Part shown: one piece after another, positions 53,324-62,143 of the stretch
How positions within the stretch are numbered: the first letter of the stretch is position 1
Layout: every line of letters starts with the position of its first letter
Assembly (NCBI RefSeq): GCF_003946625.1
Contig: NZ_RHOR01000006.1
Span: forward strand, 1-64,000
Length of the DNA stretch: 64,000 nucleotides
Direction of reading: 5' to 3'
From: Companilactobacillus kedongensis
GTDB taxonomy: Bacteria; Bacillota; Bacilli; Lactobacillales; Lactobacillaceae
Notes under the pieces: model-generated
The model's input: only the letters and a program-made list of their open reading frames with translations
Database searches by the model: none
What the model was told of the DNA's origin: nothing
Translations under genes and position numbers: made by a program

Positions 53324-53878
53324 TTAAGATTTAACGTATTTTTGTAAGTCATTGCGGAAGTTACCTTTTAACAAGGTTCCAATTTTATCAGATACTTCTT
53401 TCGGATCGGCCTTCATGCCATTTTTGATCCATTCCACAATGATGGCCATAAAAGCCAAACTATAAAAATGTGCGACAAAGTTCTTATCGTCCTGAGCTAT
53501 ATCTAATCCATACGCTTGTTTTTCCACGACAGTTATTACGTAGTTATTAATTATTTTGTAGATATACTTCACCAATATATCCCGATTCTGAGATCGTTGC
53601 ATATTGTTGACCAATAAAGAATTTTTCTTAATTGCTAACATTAACTTATATAAACCTTTTTGCCAATGATCGTAATCAGAATTATCTTGGAGCGATTCCT
53701 TGATTGCCTGCAGACATGTCCATTCGACTAACTCGTACATATCACCAAAATGGTTATAAAAAGTCTGCCTAGTCAATCCACATTCATCCACGACATTTTT
53801 GACCGTGATCTTATTGAATGGCTTGGTTTGAAGGATACTCATTAATGCGTTCGCTAAAGATACTTTAGTAGTATTCAT
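53324..53878 (-). CDS. TetR-family regulator
   Basis: 184 residues. N-terminal helix-turn-helix KITVKNVVDECGLTRQTFYN followed by HFGDMYELVEWTC. The C-terminal ligand domain resembles the DhaS-like TetR_C_8 type. It is divergent from the DUF1304 gene across a 178-bp AT-rich gap, so that gene is its likely target. No convincing palindrome was found in the gap. Confidence 0.83.
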   Translation of the reverse strand: MNTTKVSLANALMSILQTKPFNKITVKNVVDECGLTRQTFYNHFGDMYELVEWTCLQAIKESLQDNSDYDHWQKGLYKLMLAIKKNSLLVNNMQRSQNRDILVKYIYKIINNYVITVVEKQAYGLDIAQDDKNFVAHFYSLAFMAIIVEWIKNGMKADPKEVSDKIGTLLKGNFRNDLQKYVKS

Positions 53879-54056
53879 GATATTATCCCCTGCAGAGTTT
53901 ATTTATAGGAAACCTTCTCTAAGATAAGAATATCATAATTTTATTTGTATAAAAACATTTTTTCACAAATTGGTATACATCCAAAAATCAAGCAATTATT
54001 GTATCAATTATCAAAACAGTTTAAGATATTAACTATATTTAAAGGAGATATTTAAT

Positions 54057-54425
54057 ATGGAATTATTGACACTTTTTATCGTAGCGCTGGTCGCCGTTGA
54101 ACATATTGGGATCGCGATACTAGAAATGTTTGTTGCACCTGAGAAACAAGCAGAAGCTTTTGATATGCCCTTAGACTTCGTTAAACAAAAAAATGCTCAA
54201 GTTGCTTTATCAAATCAAGGTATTTACAATGGGATGCTTGGAGTATTGATCCTGGCCATTATCCTATTCTTTACCGGTGCTGTTCTCAAAACGATCCTCA
54301 TTCTCTTAATGATCTACATCATCGTTGTGGCCGTTTACGGTGCTGTAACAGTTACCAAAAAGATCCTGTTCCTACAAGGATTACCTGCACTAATTGCTTT
54401 AGTTCTAGTAATGATCTTTTACTAG
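54057..54425 (+). CDS. DUF1304 membrane protein
   Basis: 122 residues, four membrane helices. The family signature is ALVAVEHIGIAILEMFVAPE and ALSNQGIYNGMLGVLILAI. Function unknown. AAAGGAG site 7 bases upstream. Divergent TetR neighbour; 30 bases before the flippase gene, so possibly co-transcribed with it. Confidence 0.83.
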   Translation: MELLTLFIVALVAVEHIGIAILEMFVAPEKQAEAFDMPLDFVKQKNAQVALSNQGIYNGMLGVLILAIILFFTGAVLKTILILLMIYIIVVAVYGAVTVTKKILFLQGLPALIALVLVMIFY

Positions 54426-54455
54426 AAATTTTGATTATAGAAATGGGTACTCTCA

Positions 54456-56063
54456 ATGAAAAAAGATTCATTACTTAAAAGCTCACTTTGGATTTCTGTC
54501 AGCGGGATTTTTTCAAGGATCCTAGCGGTTATCTACATTATTCCATGGAATATTTGGATCGGCCCGATTGCTTTAGGTGCTGCCAATGCGCTATATGGAA
54601 AAGTTTACAACATCTACAATCTATTCTTGATCATCGCTACCGCTGGTATTCCGTCAGCTATTTCAAAAGAAGTAGCGGCACACAATGCCTTGGGTCGATA
54701 CGACCAGAGTGAAAAATTACTTAAAAAATATACGCTGTACATGACACTAGTCGGAATTGTTTTAGCTGGATTTATGTTCTTCGGTGCTAAATATGTCGCA
54801 ATAATCTTTGCCGCCGGCGATATGCGTGTCATAACGCCGATCAAATACTTGAGTGTTGCTATTTTGATCATTCCTGCTTTAGGAATTATGCGTGGATATA
54901 TTCAAGGATATGCCTTCATCTCATTCTCAGCCTTTTCACAGGTTATCGAACAAATTGCACGTGTGGCCTATATGCTTTACGCAACATATACGATCATGAT
55001 CCTGCAAAATGGTAACTATATGGCTGCCGTTAACCAATCTACCTTTGCCTCATTTATAGGTGCCACTCTAGCTTATATTTTCTTGATCTGGATGAGACGC
55101 CGAGTCCGTAAGTCTATTCCTGCTGAAGACATCAAAACGGCCGCAGAAGTCCCTGATAGTGAATTAACCAAGGTTAACTTTGGCTCGATGTTAAAATCAG
55201 CCATTCCTTTCTTACTAGTCGATACGATCATGACTGTTTTGCAGCTATTCGATCAGACTAGCTTTGTCTGGATCTATCAAAATGTGATCCATGCTAGTCA
55301 AAGAACCGTCGACAACCTATATGCCATGTTTGGATTCCAGGCCAACAAGTTGATCATGGTTTTAGTTTCTCTAGCGATTTCCGTTTCAGCAACAATTATT
55401 CCTGCATTGTCAGCTCTAATTAGTCGTAAAGCTAAGAAAACTGATATTCAAAAATTATTACGAAATATCGTTCAATTTACAGTCTTCATTATCCTACCGG
55501 CAGCCTTTGGGATGATCGGTATCGGTAGTCAGCTTTGGACAGTCTTTTATGGCACCAGCAAACTTGGTACGCAAATCTTGATCGTATCTTGTGCGGAAGC
55601 ATTCTTCTATTGTGTCTTCATGATTTTGGAAAATGTTCTTCAAGTTGATGGCCGCACCAAGACTTCCATGATTTACTTGGCATTGGCCTACCTGATAAAA
55701 GTAGTCCTGCAGTATCCATTAACGATTTATATGGGAGCATTCGGTCCAGTGGTGGCAACAACTGTTGCCTTCATGATCATGGGACACTTTGCCTTTAGGA
55801 TCATCAATAAGCAATACAATATCGTCGATAAGGTCCTCGGCATCAAACTATTAAAAATAGTTTTCGATTCAATTGTCATGTTGATAGTTGTCTATGGAGC
55901 AGATTTCTTATTAGTTAAAGTTATCAATAGTGATACTAAAGTTGGAGCTACGATAATTCTATCGATTTGTGCTGTTATCGGTATTATCGTCTATGGCTTC
56001 TTAGCTTATAAAGATGGATCAATGAAAGTACTTAAAGATATTCGTGGAACGGATATTTACTAA
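54456..56063 (+). CDS. MOP-superfamily polysaccharide/lipid flippase (SpoVB/YtgP-like)
   Basis: 535 residues, fourteen predicted membrane helices. N-terminal LLKSSLWISVSGIFSRILAV, NALYGKVYNIYNLFLIIATA and GIPSAISKEVAAHN match the SpoVB/YtgP/Amj-like branch that translocates lipid-linked wall precursors or polysaccharide units. The C-terminal half contains an AFFYCVFMILENVLQVDGRT segment typical of the family. The weak binding site suggests coupling to the DUF1304 gene or low expression. Confidence 0.83.
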   Translation: MKKDSLLKSSLWISVSGIFSRILAVIYIIPWNIWIGPIALGAANALYGKVYNIYNLFLIIATAGIPSAISKEVAAHNALGRYDQSEKLLKKYTLYMTLVGIVLAGFMFFGAKYVAIIFAAGDMRVITPIKYLSVAILIIPALGIMRGYIQGYAFISFSAFSQVIEQIARVAYMLYATYTIMILQNGNYMAAVNQSTFASFIGATLAYIFLIWMRRRVRKSIPAEDIKTAAEVPDSELTKVNFGSMLKSAIPFLLVDTIMTVLQLFDQTSFVWIYQNVIHASQRTVDNLYAMFGFQANKLIMVLVSLAISVSATIIPALSALISRKAKKTDIQKLLRNIVQFTVFIILPAAFGMIGIGSQLWTVFYGTSKLGTQILIVSCAEAFFYCVFMILENVLQVDGRTKTSMIYLALAYLIKVVLQYPLTIYMGAFGPVVATTVAFMIMGHFAFRIINKQYNIVDKVLGIKLLKIVFDSIVMLIVVYGADFLLVKVINSDTKVGATIILSICAVIGIIVYGFLAYKDGSMKVLKDIRGTDIY

Positions 56064-56092
56064 GATAAGCCGAAAGGCTTATTTTTTTCGGC
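56062..56092 (+). terminator. Terminator of the flippase gene
   Basis: AAGATAAGCC-GAAA-GGCTTATTTTTTTC, next to the stop codon. Confidence 0.75.
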
Positions 56093-56117
56093 GGTATAAC
56101 GAAGATATAAAGATACT

Positions 56118-56149
56118 AAAAAAGACGACCATCTGGTCGTCTTTTAATT
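56118..56149. terminator. Second terminator in the convergent gap
   Basis: AAAAGACGACC-ATCT-GGTCGTCTTTT, usable from both sides, including the lipoprotein gene at 56206. Confidence 0.8.
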
Positions 56150-56205
56150 TATTGAATTTCTCTATAAGCTGAAAACTTTTGTAATATTTAAAAAATCATT
56201 TTATT

Positions 56206-57096
56206 CTAATTTTCACTCGGCTGTCCGTCCAAAACAGTTCCATCTGGATAAACCGTCCACCAAGTCCAGCCTGCTGGAAGGCCTGGTGCTACATCCTTAA
56301 CATACGTTACCCAATATGCTTTACCCCTGCTTGTATCATACATACCGTAATTGTATGAAAAGTAATAGTCACTGTGATCATCCGGCATTGAAGGATTTTG
56401 AGACTTAACTAAGTCCTCTGCTTCCTGTTCACTATTGATAACATTTCCACCCTTAGAATCATTAGTATCATCAGAACTATTAGTATCGGTCGTATTATTG
56501 TCCGTAGTAGAGCCATTATTTGAATCGTTGCTAGAATCACTACTATCATCAACAGTAGAACTTTCGGAATTAGTAGTTACATCATCTTTATGTTCCACAA
56601 AATGACGATATTCTTTCTTCAACTCTGGATCTGATAAGTTGTCTGATTTTGAACTCTTACCATCGAGATAAGCTAACTTGAAACTATCATTTTTATAACA
56701 GAACAATCCTGGATCACTAAAAATATCATCATCTATATCTTTAAAGATTCCTTTGATAGTAACCTTGCTATTAGTCTTAACGGTCTTCATTCCTGATTTA
56801 TCAGATTTCAAACTATCTGATCCTAACAACACAATATCTTCCAAATCAAACTTAACATTCTTATTCGACTGGTTGTCGATCGTTAAGTTTATCTGATTTT
56901 GTCCCTTAATAGTTCCGTCATAACGCTTAAAATCAAATTTAACATGATCACGATCACCATTTGACAGCTTGTTATACATCTTAGTCTCGACTTTAACGTT
57001 GGAACTGGTCTTAGTCCGTTTACTCTGACTAGAACAACCAGCAACAACCAATAAAAGTGCAATTATCGCAGTTAAAAAAATTCCCCTTTTATTCAT
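56206..57096 (-). CDS. Lipoprotein of unknown function
   Basis: 296 residues. Signal peptide with lipobox VVAGCSS (Cys21). A beta-rich domain follows (about 40-160; INLTIDNQSNKNVKFDLEDI and TNSKVTIKGIFKDIDDDIF) that looks like the DUF4352/DUF5067 immunoglobulin-like type. Then come a Ser/Asp/Asn/Thr linker (about 175-218) and a C-terminal domain NSEQEAEDLVKSQNPSMPDD...YYFSYNYGMYD...WTWWTVYPDGTVLDG. The C-terminal part recalls the ending of the lipoprotein at 59235. No function assigned. Confidence 0.7.
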   Translation of the reverse strand: MNKRGIFLTAIIALLLVVAGCSSQSKRTKTSSNVKVETKMYNKLSNGDRDHVKFDFKRYDGTIKGQNQINLTIDNQSNKNVKFDLEDIVLLGSDSLKSDKSGMKTVKTNSKVTIKGIFKDIDDDIFSDPGLFCYKNDSFKLAYLDGKSSKSDNLSDPELKKEYRHFVEHKDDVTTNSESSTVDDSSDSSNDSNNGSTTDNNTTDTNSSDDTNDSKGGNVINSEQEAEDLVKSQNPSMPDDHSDYYFSYNYGMYDTSRGKAYWVTYVKDVAPGLPAGWTWWTVYPDGTVLDGQPSEN

Positions 57097-57157
57097 AAAA
57101 ATTCCCCCTATTTGATATTTATAATATTATTCTTATATATTCCTTATTTCAATATAC

Positions 57158-57189
57158 AAAAAAACCGTACTGACGAAACAGTACGGTTA
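57158..57189 (-). terminator. Terminator of the metal-transport/GtrA operon
   Basis: On the minus strand AACCGTACTG-TTTCGT-CAGTACGGTT with seven T residues, 13 bases past the GtrA stop. Confidence 0.88.
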
Positions 57190-57201
57190 CACTTGGGAAG
57201 T

Positions 57202-57624
57202 TTATTTCCCATCTAATTTTTCTTTTTTTCTAAAAATAATGAACTTACTAAAAATGTAATTCAAAATTACAACTACCACATTAGCGATAAACTTAACGAT
57301 CAAATCATTCATATGCAACAGCGAAACACCTATCATCATTGTTCCCTGGTCGATTACCCATGATCCACCACGGAATAAGAAGAATGAACCCATTTCCAGT
57401 AAAAAGGCTTTGGTTGTATCAGTATGTGAATCAAAGACCCACAATTTATTAGTCACATAAGCGAATACCACTGATACGAAATAGGCTATCACATTGGCAA
57501 TTTGATAATTCATACCAACAATGTAATTGAAGAACCAAAAACCAACGATGTTTACCAAAGTTGTTAGAACTCCAAAAAACAGATAAGGTATTGTATCTTT
57601 ATATTTATTCCATAATTCTTCCAT
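57202..57624 (-). CDS. GtrA-family membrane protein
   Basis: 140 residues from the ATG at 57624; a TTG at 57660 would overlap the upstream gene and is less likely. Four membrane helices with the GtrA pattern: FFGVLTTLVNIVGFWFF, YFVSVVFAYVTNKLWVFDS and NYIFSKFIIF. Such proteins move or help flip lipid-linked sugars for wall or teichoic-acid glycosylation. It lies 17 bases after a metal ABC permease gene, a neighbour with no evident functional link. Confidence 0.82.
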   Translation of the reverse strand: MEELWNKYKDTIPYLFFGVLTTLVNIVGFWFFNYIVGMNYQIANVIAYFVSVVFAYVTNKLWVFDSHTDTTKAFLLEMGSFFLFRGGSWVIDQGTMMIGVSLLHMNDLIVKFIANVVVVILNYIFSKFIIFRKKEKLDGK

Positions 57625-57641
57625 ATTAACTTCCAGTTCTC

Positions 57642-58439
57642 CTAGTGGTTTAATTTCCAATTCTTATAGCTCAATCCCATGAAGTAAACGATAACTTCAA
57701 ATGATGAGATGAAGAATGTGACAGGCCAATTAGTGACAAAGGCTAAATATAATCCTAACCAGACACCTGCTAGAGATAAACCGACTGATACCATAATTAA
57801 CTTTGGAACTGAGTGTACCAAATATCTGGCCGTTGCGCCAGGTAGAGTTAGCAATACGAAAACTAACATTGAACCGACGATTTGTGATCCAATGCTGACA
57901 CTGAGTGCCAACGTGATCAAAAAGGCAACTGATAAGAATCTTGTTTTAAGACCGGCAGCACGTGCACCAATATGATCAAATGAATCAAAAGCTAATGATT
58001 TATAAAATACCAAAATAATGACAATAACTACGATTGCTAAGATCATTAACTGCTGCACTTCTTTAGCACTGATACCAACAATGCTACCAAAGAGGATATT
58101 TGTCGCATAACTGCTGGATTGTGACGATAATGATAAGAATAAGATCCCCAAACCAATGAATAACGACGATATGGTACTGATCGAGGCTTCACGTCTTGAT
58201 GATTCGGCACTTAAACTACCTACAGCCACCGAACTGACCATAGTGAATAAAATCATCCCAGCTAATGGCGAAATGCCAATCAGGACTCCAAACGAGGCTC
58301 CTGCAAAACCGATTTCTGAAAGAGTATGCGATAAGAATGACATATTTCTTGAAACTACAAAGACTCCAACTATTCCGGCTGTTATCGCAATAAAGGTACT
58401 AGCAATAAAAGCCTCCCTCATAAATTCATACCCAAACAT
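57642..58439 (-). CDS. Metal (Zn/Mn) ABC importer permease, ABC-3 family
   Basis: 265 residues from the ATG at 58439 (AGGTGG 8 bases upstream). Eight to nine membrane helices; VSRNMSFLSHTLSEIGFAGA near the N-terminus and RAAGLKTRFLSVAFLITLAL in the ATPase-contact region identify the ZnuB/AdcB/MntB family. No metal-binding lipoprotein gene is adjacent, so the binding protein must be elsewhere. Zinc versus manganese cannot be decided here. Confidence 0.85.
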   Translation of the reverse strand: MFGYEFMREAFIASTFIAITAGIVGVFVVSRNMSFLSHTLSEIGFAGASFGVLIGISPLAGMILFTMVSSVAVGSLSAESSRREASISTISSLFIGLGILFLSLSSQSSSYATNILFGSIVGISAKEVQQLMILAIVVIVIILVFYKSLAFDSFDHIGARAAGLKTRFLSVAFLITLALSVSIGSQIVGSMLVFVLLTLPGATARYLVHSVPKLIMVSVGLSLAGVWLGLYLAFVTNWPVTFFISSFEVIVYFMGLSYKNWKLNH

Positions 58440-58440
58440 C

Positions 58441-59112
58441 TTATCTACCACCTAACTCAAACATGTCTTCTGATACATCGTTAATACTGATCGGTTTGAT
58501 CGTCTTATTTTCAAAGAACAAGGCCCGCTTAGTATATTTCTTCGATAATTCATAATCATGTGTAATAAAAATAACTGTTAATTTAAATCGCTTATTTAAT
58601 TCTTGAACTAGATCCATCAATTGCATCTTTACTTCAACATCTAAACTGGCAGTTGATTCATCAAGAATCAAAACTTTAGGATCATTCAAAAGTGATTGAG
58701 CCAGATAAGCCTTTTGTTTTTCACCGCCAGAGGCTAAACCTAAAGGACGATTCTTCAATTCTGTTAAATGTGTCTTTTCCAGAATTTCATTCACCAATTC
58801 GTTATCCTTACGACGTTTTTCTGGACTAAGTTTCCATTTAAGATTTAAACGAACAAATTGTTCAATATCCAAAGGATAATCTAAGTCGATATTACGAAAT
58901 TGTGGCACATACCCGATCGTCTGTTTTTTATCGATCAGAATATCTCCACCGCTTTTTTTCTCTAGTCCCATCAAAATTTTTACTAATGTTGTTTTACCAG
59001 AGCCATTATGACCAACTAGACTGATAAATTCGCCATCATTTATCTTGAAATTTACATCTTTAAAAACTAATTGCTTACCGAATCTTTTCTCTAGATTTTT
59101 TGCTTCAATCAC
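58441..59112 (-). CDS. Metal (Zn/Mn) ABC importer ATPase
   Basis: 223 residues from the GTG at 59112, chosen because AAAGGG lies 8 bases upstream. The ATG at 59130 has no binding site and would remove that one. Walker A GHNGSGKTTLVKI, signature LASGGEKQKAYLAQ (ASGGE variant), Walker B VLILDESTASLD, H-loop FITHD. Pairs with the following permease. A hairpin at 59142-59168 directly precedes the start, so expression may be attenuated. Confidence 0.83.
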   Translation of the reverse strand: MIEAKNLEKRFGKQLVFKDVNFKINDGEFISLVGHNGSGKTTLVKILMGLEKKSGGDILIDKKQTIGYVPQFRNIDLDYPLDIEQFVRLNLKWKLSPEKRRKDNELVNEILEKTHLTELKNRPLGLASGGEKQKAYLAQSLLNDPKVLILDESTASLDVEVKMQLMDLVQELNKRFKLTVIFITHDYELSKKYTKRALFFENKTIKPISINDVSEDMFELGGR

Positions 59113-59141
59113 TGAATTTTCCCTTTCCATTAAAAAGTAAT

Positions 59142-59168
59142 AGAGACCTGAACAAAGTTCAGGCCTCT
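59142..59168 (-). terminator. Hairpin between the lipoprotein and metal ABC genes
   Basis: AGAGGCCTGAAC-TTT-GTTCAGGTCTCT on the minus strand, followed by the weak T-tract ATTACTTTTTA. It may end the lipoprotein transcript or attenuate the ABC genes. Confidence 0.6.
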
Positions 59169-59234
59169 AACATTTGAGGACATACTATGCCCTATGCATA
59201 TTATCTGATTATTTAAATTATAGCAAATCTATCC

Positions 59235-59795
59235 CTACCAAATTTGGAAATATTGTCCATTAGCAGGTACTAAATAGCTACCTAAAGGTGAATCAGAATC
59301 CTTACTATAAACATTTACTTGATAACCTTCAACATTGTTCCAAGTTACTTTACCATTTGAAACATATTGTGTCGTTGAACGATCATAAGATGCTGACAAG
59401 GCATTTCCAAGATATGAAACTGCTTGATCAGCTGTTGTAATATTTACAGAACTTTGACTGTTTGATTGAGTCGACTGACCACTATTATTAGTGGTGTTAT
59501 TGTCGCTGTTGGTACCATTAGTTGTTGTTGAACCTGAACCCGTGGTTGTTTTGCTATTATTACCTGATGCTTGTGAACTAGCATCATCATTTTCTTTTTC
59601 AGAATTTGATGTGTTGTTATTAGTTGCTGGTGCACTGCTTCTAACGGCAGCCTTCTTAGTAGCCTTTTTAGGTGCAGAACTTGTTTTTTCAGATTTTGTA
59701 TTTGAGTCTGATGTACCACTGGACTGTTGACTAGAACAACCAGCAAGTGTAACAGCTGCAAGTACTGTAGCTGCTAGTGATAGTTTTTTAAACAT
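59235..59795 (-). CDS. Small lipoprotein with low-complexity linker
   Basis: 186 residues from the ATG at 59795 (GGGAGGT 7 bases upstream); a longer in-frame reading to 59954 enters racD and is not supported. Lipobox VTLAGCSS (Cys21 region), then about 100 residues rich in Ser, Thr, Asn and Lys. A compact C-terminal domain follows (VNITTADQAVSYLGNALSAS ... GYQVNVYSKDSDSPLGSYLV). This is a surface-exposed lipoprotein of unknown role; the C-terminal domain may be of the PepSY-like small-domain type, which I cannot confirm. Confidence 0.75.
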   Translation of the reverse strand: MFKKLSLAATVLAAVTLAGCSSQQSSGTSDSNTKSEKTSSAPKKATKKAAVRSSAPATNNNTSNSEKENDDASSQASGNNSKTTTGSGSTTTNGTNSDNNTTNNSGQSTQSNSQSSVNITTADQAVSYLGNALSASYDRSTTQYVSNGKVTWNNVEGYQVNVYSKDSDSPLGSYLVPANGQYFQIW

Positions 59796-59865
59796 AGTGG
59801 GTACCTCCCTGTTAGGTATATTGTATCTAAGGGGCAGTTTTTTTTTCAATAATTCACAAGAAACA

Positions 59866-60600
59866 TTAATAAATCTTATTAAAATCGATTTTTTCACCAT
59901 TACGGATCTTTCGAGAATATTCAATCGATTTATCAACGATGATACTTTGAGCATCGATCACATCATAGACGTGATCTGGTGCTTTTTCTTGTGCATACGA
60001 TAATTCCGTACATCCCAAGACGATCACATCACAATGAAATTTATCGTGCATCGTCTTCAAAATATTATGATATTTAGCTGCGTTCATAACGCCCTTTTCT
60101 TTAATATCATCATAGATCAAGCTTTCAACTTTATCTTGAACTGTCTGATCTCCTAATGAATAATCGAATCCGGCCGCTTTGATCTCATCTTCGTAGATAT
60201 GATCAGCAATCGTTCCCTTGGTAGCAATCAAGCCAACACGAGCATGTGGATATTTCTTTTTCATAACTGAAACAGCCATGTGTGGCATATGGATCAAAGG
60301 CACCTTAGTAGCTGCTTGCAATTCTTTGTAGTAATAATGAGCCGTATTACAAATGATCACCATAAATTCTGGATCAAGTTTGCTTTGTTGCTCAATATCT
60401 TCTTTTAATGGTGGCAAAAAGCTTGGTTTGCTGTTATCTAAGATATGAGCAGTCCGATCAGGAACAGTCGCATGATTTACGATAATGTAATCCAAATAAT
60501 CCTGATCCTTCTTAGCTTCGGTTCTTTGATTCAATAAATGGATATAGCTCTCTGTAGCGAGAGTTCCCATGCCACCAATAATTGTAAAGAACTTCTTCAT
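59866..60600 (-). CDS. racD: Aspartate/glutamate racemase family (RacD-like)
   Basis: 244 residues. Cofactor-independent racemase with the two catalytic cysteines in VIICNTAHYYYKEL and VLGCTELSYAQE, and GGMGTLATESYIHLLNQRT at the N-terminus. The sequence is of the aspartate racemase type, distinct from MurI. It directly follows murE (gap of 1 base). In lactobacilli with Lys-D-Asp cross-bridges, D-Asp is needed for peptidoglycan, which would explain the pairing with a Lys-type MurE. Confidence 0.85.
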   Translation of the reverse strand: MKKFFTIIGGMGTLATESYIHLLNQRTEAKKDQDYLDYIIVNHATVPDRTAHILDNSKPSFLPPLKEDIEQQSKLDPEFMVIICNTAHYYYKELQAATKVPLIHMPHMAVSVMKKKYPHARVGLIATKGTIADHIYEDEIKAAGFDYSLGDQTVQDKVESLIYDDIKEKGVMNAAKYHNILKTMHDKFHCDVIVLGCTELSYAQEKAPDHVYDVIDAQSIIVDKSIEYSRKIRNGEKIDFNKIY

Positions 60601-60601
60601 A

Positions 60602-62119
60602 TTATTCTCCCTCGATATCTTTTAAAATACCTTTGGCAATTACAGTGTCAGTTGGGTAAGGTACGTCCACACCTTTGATCTTTTGGTATGGATCATCTCC
60701 TTTAGCTGCTAAAACAACAATGTCATCTCCGCTACTGTGTTCAATCATCTCACGAATAGCACTGGGACGGTCAATAATTGTCGTTACGTCAACTTTAGAA
60801 TGGTCGATCTTTTCATCAATTTGACGACAAATATCCGCTGGATCTTCAAAAGCTGGATCATCAGTTGTCAAAATGGCAACATCAGCAGATTCTGTCAAAG
60901 CTTTAGCAAATCCCTCACGACGTGATACTCCCTTATTACCGGGACTACCTACAACTACCTTAAGTTTTGATTTAGGATACTCCTCGCGTAGAAATCCTAA
61001 TAGAGCTTTCATACTAGCATAATTATGAGCATAATCCACGAATATTGTTCCGTGGCTCTTTGTATTGATATGTTCCATTCGACCTGGAACTCTGGCACTT
61101 CTTAGACCTTCAACGATATCTTTGCGGTCAACTTTAGCAACTCTAGCTGCAATAATTGCTGCTGCAGCATTCAATTCGTTAAAGTCACCGACTAGACCTA
61201 ATTTGTATTCACCAGCTAAATCTAACGACTCTGCTTTTTTATCAGTTGCGGATAATTCAAAAATACTATCACTTAAAGTAGTTTCTTTACTTGTGATATT
61301 TACATCGGCATCTTTACGACCAAATAAATAGATTTGATCATCTGAACTAGTTTCTTTGGCAGCAGCGTGAACTGTTTCAAATTCGTTAGTCTGGCGATTA
61401 ATAATATTGACCTTAGAATTGATCAGCAATTGCTTCTTGCAATATAGATAGTCTGCAAAAGTTGGATGCTCATTTTCACCGATATGATCAGGTGTAATAT
61501 TCAAAAATCCACCAATATCAAATGTCAATCCGTAAACACGATTCTTCTTATATGCTTGCGAAGAAACTTCCATAACTAAATACTTAGCACCATTTTGGAC
61601 AGCACGATGCATATCTCTGAATAGATCTAATGATTCTGGCGTTGTTAAGTCAGATTTGAATTTATCTTCTGGCTTTGGTCCAACGATTCTATCAACTGTT
61701 GAAAAGAGTGCTACTTGGTCTGGGAAGGCACGTCTTAACATATCGTAAGTAAAGTATGATGTCGTAGTCTTTCCTTTAGTTCCTGTAAAAGCAATAATGA
61801 ATAAATCGTTTTCGGGATTACCAAAGTATGCGGCACTGAGCAAAGCTAACGATTTTTGAATGTCATTAACGATCAAATGGTCAGTTTCTTTGTCGAATTC
61901 TTTTTCAGCAACATAGATTTTTACACCCTTGGCAACGGCTTGTTGTAGATACTCGGCTTTAAAATTATTTCCCTTACAGAAGAAAATACTATCAGTCTGA
62001 TCTTCTTTAGAATTGTAACTAATATTTTTAACGATCTCTTGATCATCAGCAACTTGACTAGAAACTAATAAATTATGTTCTTTTAATAAATTAATAGCTT
62101 TATCTATTCTTAAACTCAT
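60602..62119 (-). CDS. murE: UDP-MurNAc-tripeptide ligase MurE (L-lysine type)
   Basis: 505 residues. ATP loop GTKGKTTTSYF, the Mur-ligase central domain with YLVMEVSSQAYKKNRVYGL (the conserved Glu and SSQ), HIGENEHPTFADYL, and the C-terminal domain FVDYAHNYASMKALL. The amino-acid selectivity motif reads DDPA, with Ala in the place of the Arg found in DNPR of diaminopimelate-adding enzymes. This points to L-lysine addition. Followed at once by racD; preceded by dacA. Confidence 0.92.
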   Translation of the reverse strand: MSLRIDKAINLLKEHNLLVSSQVADDQEIVKNISYNSKEDQTDSIFFCKGNNFKAEYLQQAVAKGVKIYVAEKEFDKETDHLIVNDIQKSLALLSAAYFGNPENDLFIIAFTGTKGKTTTSYFTYDMLRRAFPDQVALFSTVDRIVGPKPEDKFKSDLTTPESLDLFRDMHRAVQNGAKYLVMEVSSQAYKKNRVYGLTFDIGGFLNITPDHIGENEHPTFADYLYCKKQLLINSKVNIINRQTNEFETVHAAAKETSSDDQIYLFGRKDADVNITSKETTLSDSIFELSATDKKAESLDLAGEYKLGLVGDFNELNAAAAIIAARVAKVDRKDIVEGLRSARVPGRMEHINTKSHGTIFVDYAHNYASMKALLGFLREEYPKSKLKVVVGSPGNKGVSRREGFAKALTESADVAILTTDDPAFEDPADICRQIDEKIDHSKVDVTTIIDRPSAIREMIEHSSGDDIVVLAAKGDDPYQKIKGVDVPYPTDTVIAKGILKDIEGE

Positions 62120-62143
62120 TCTATTCTCCTCAAATAAATGTTT

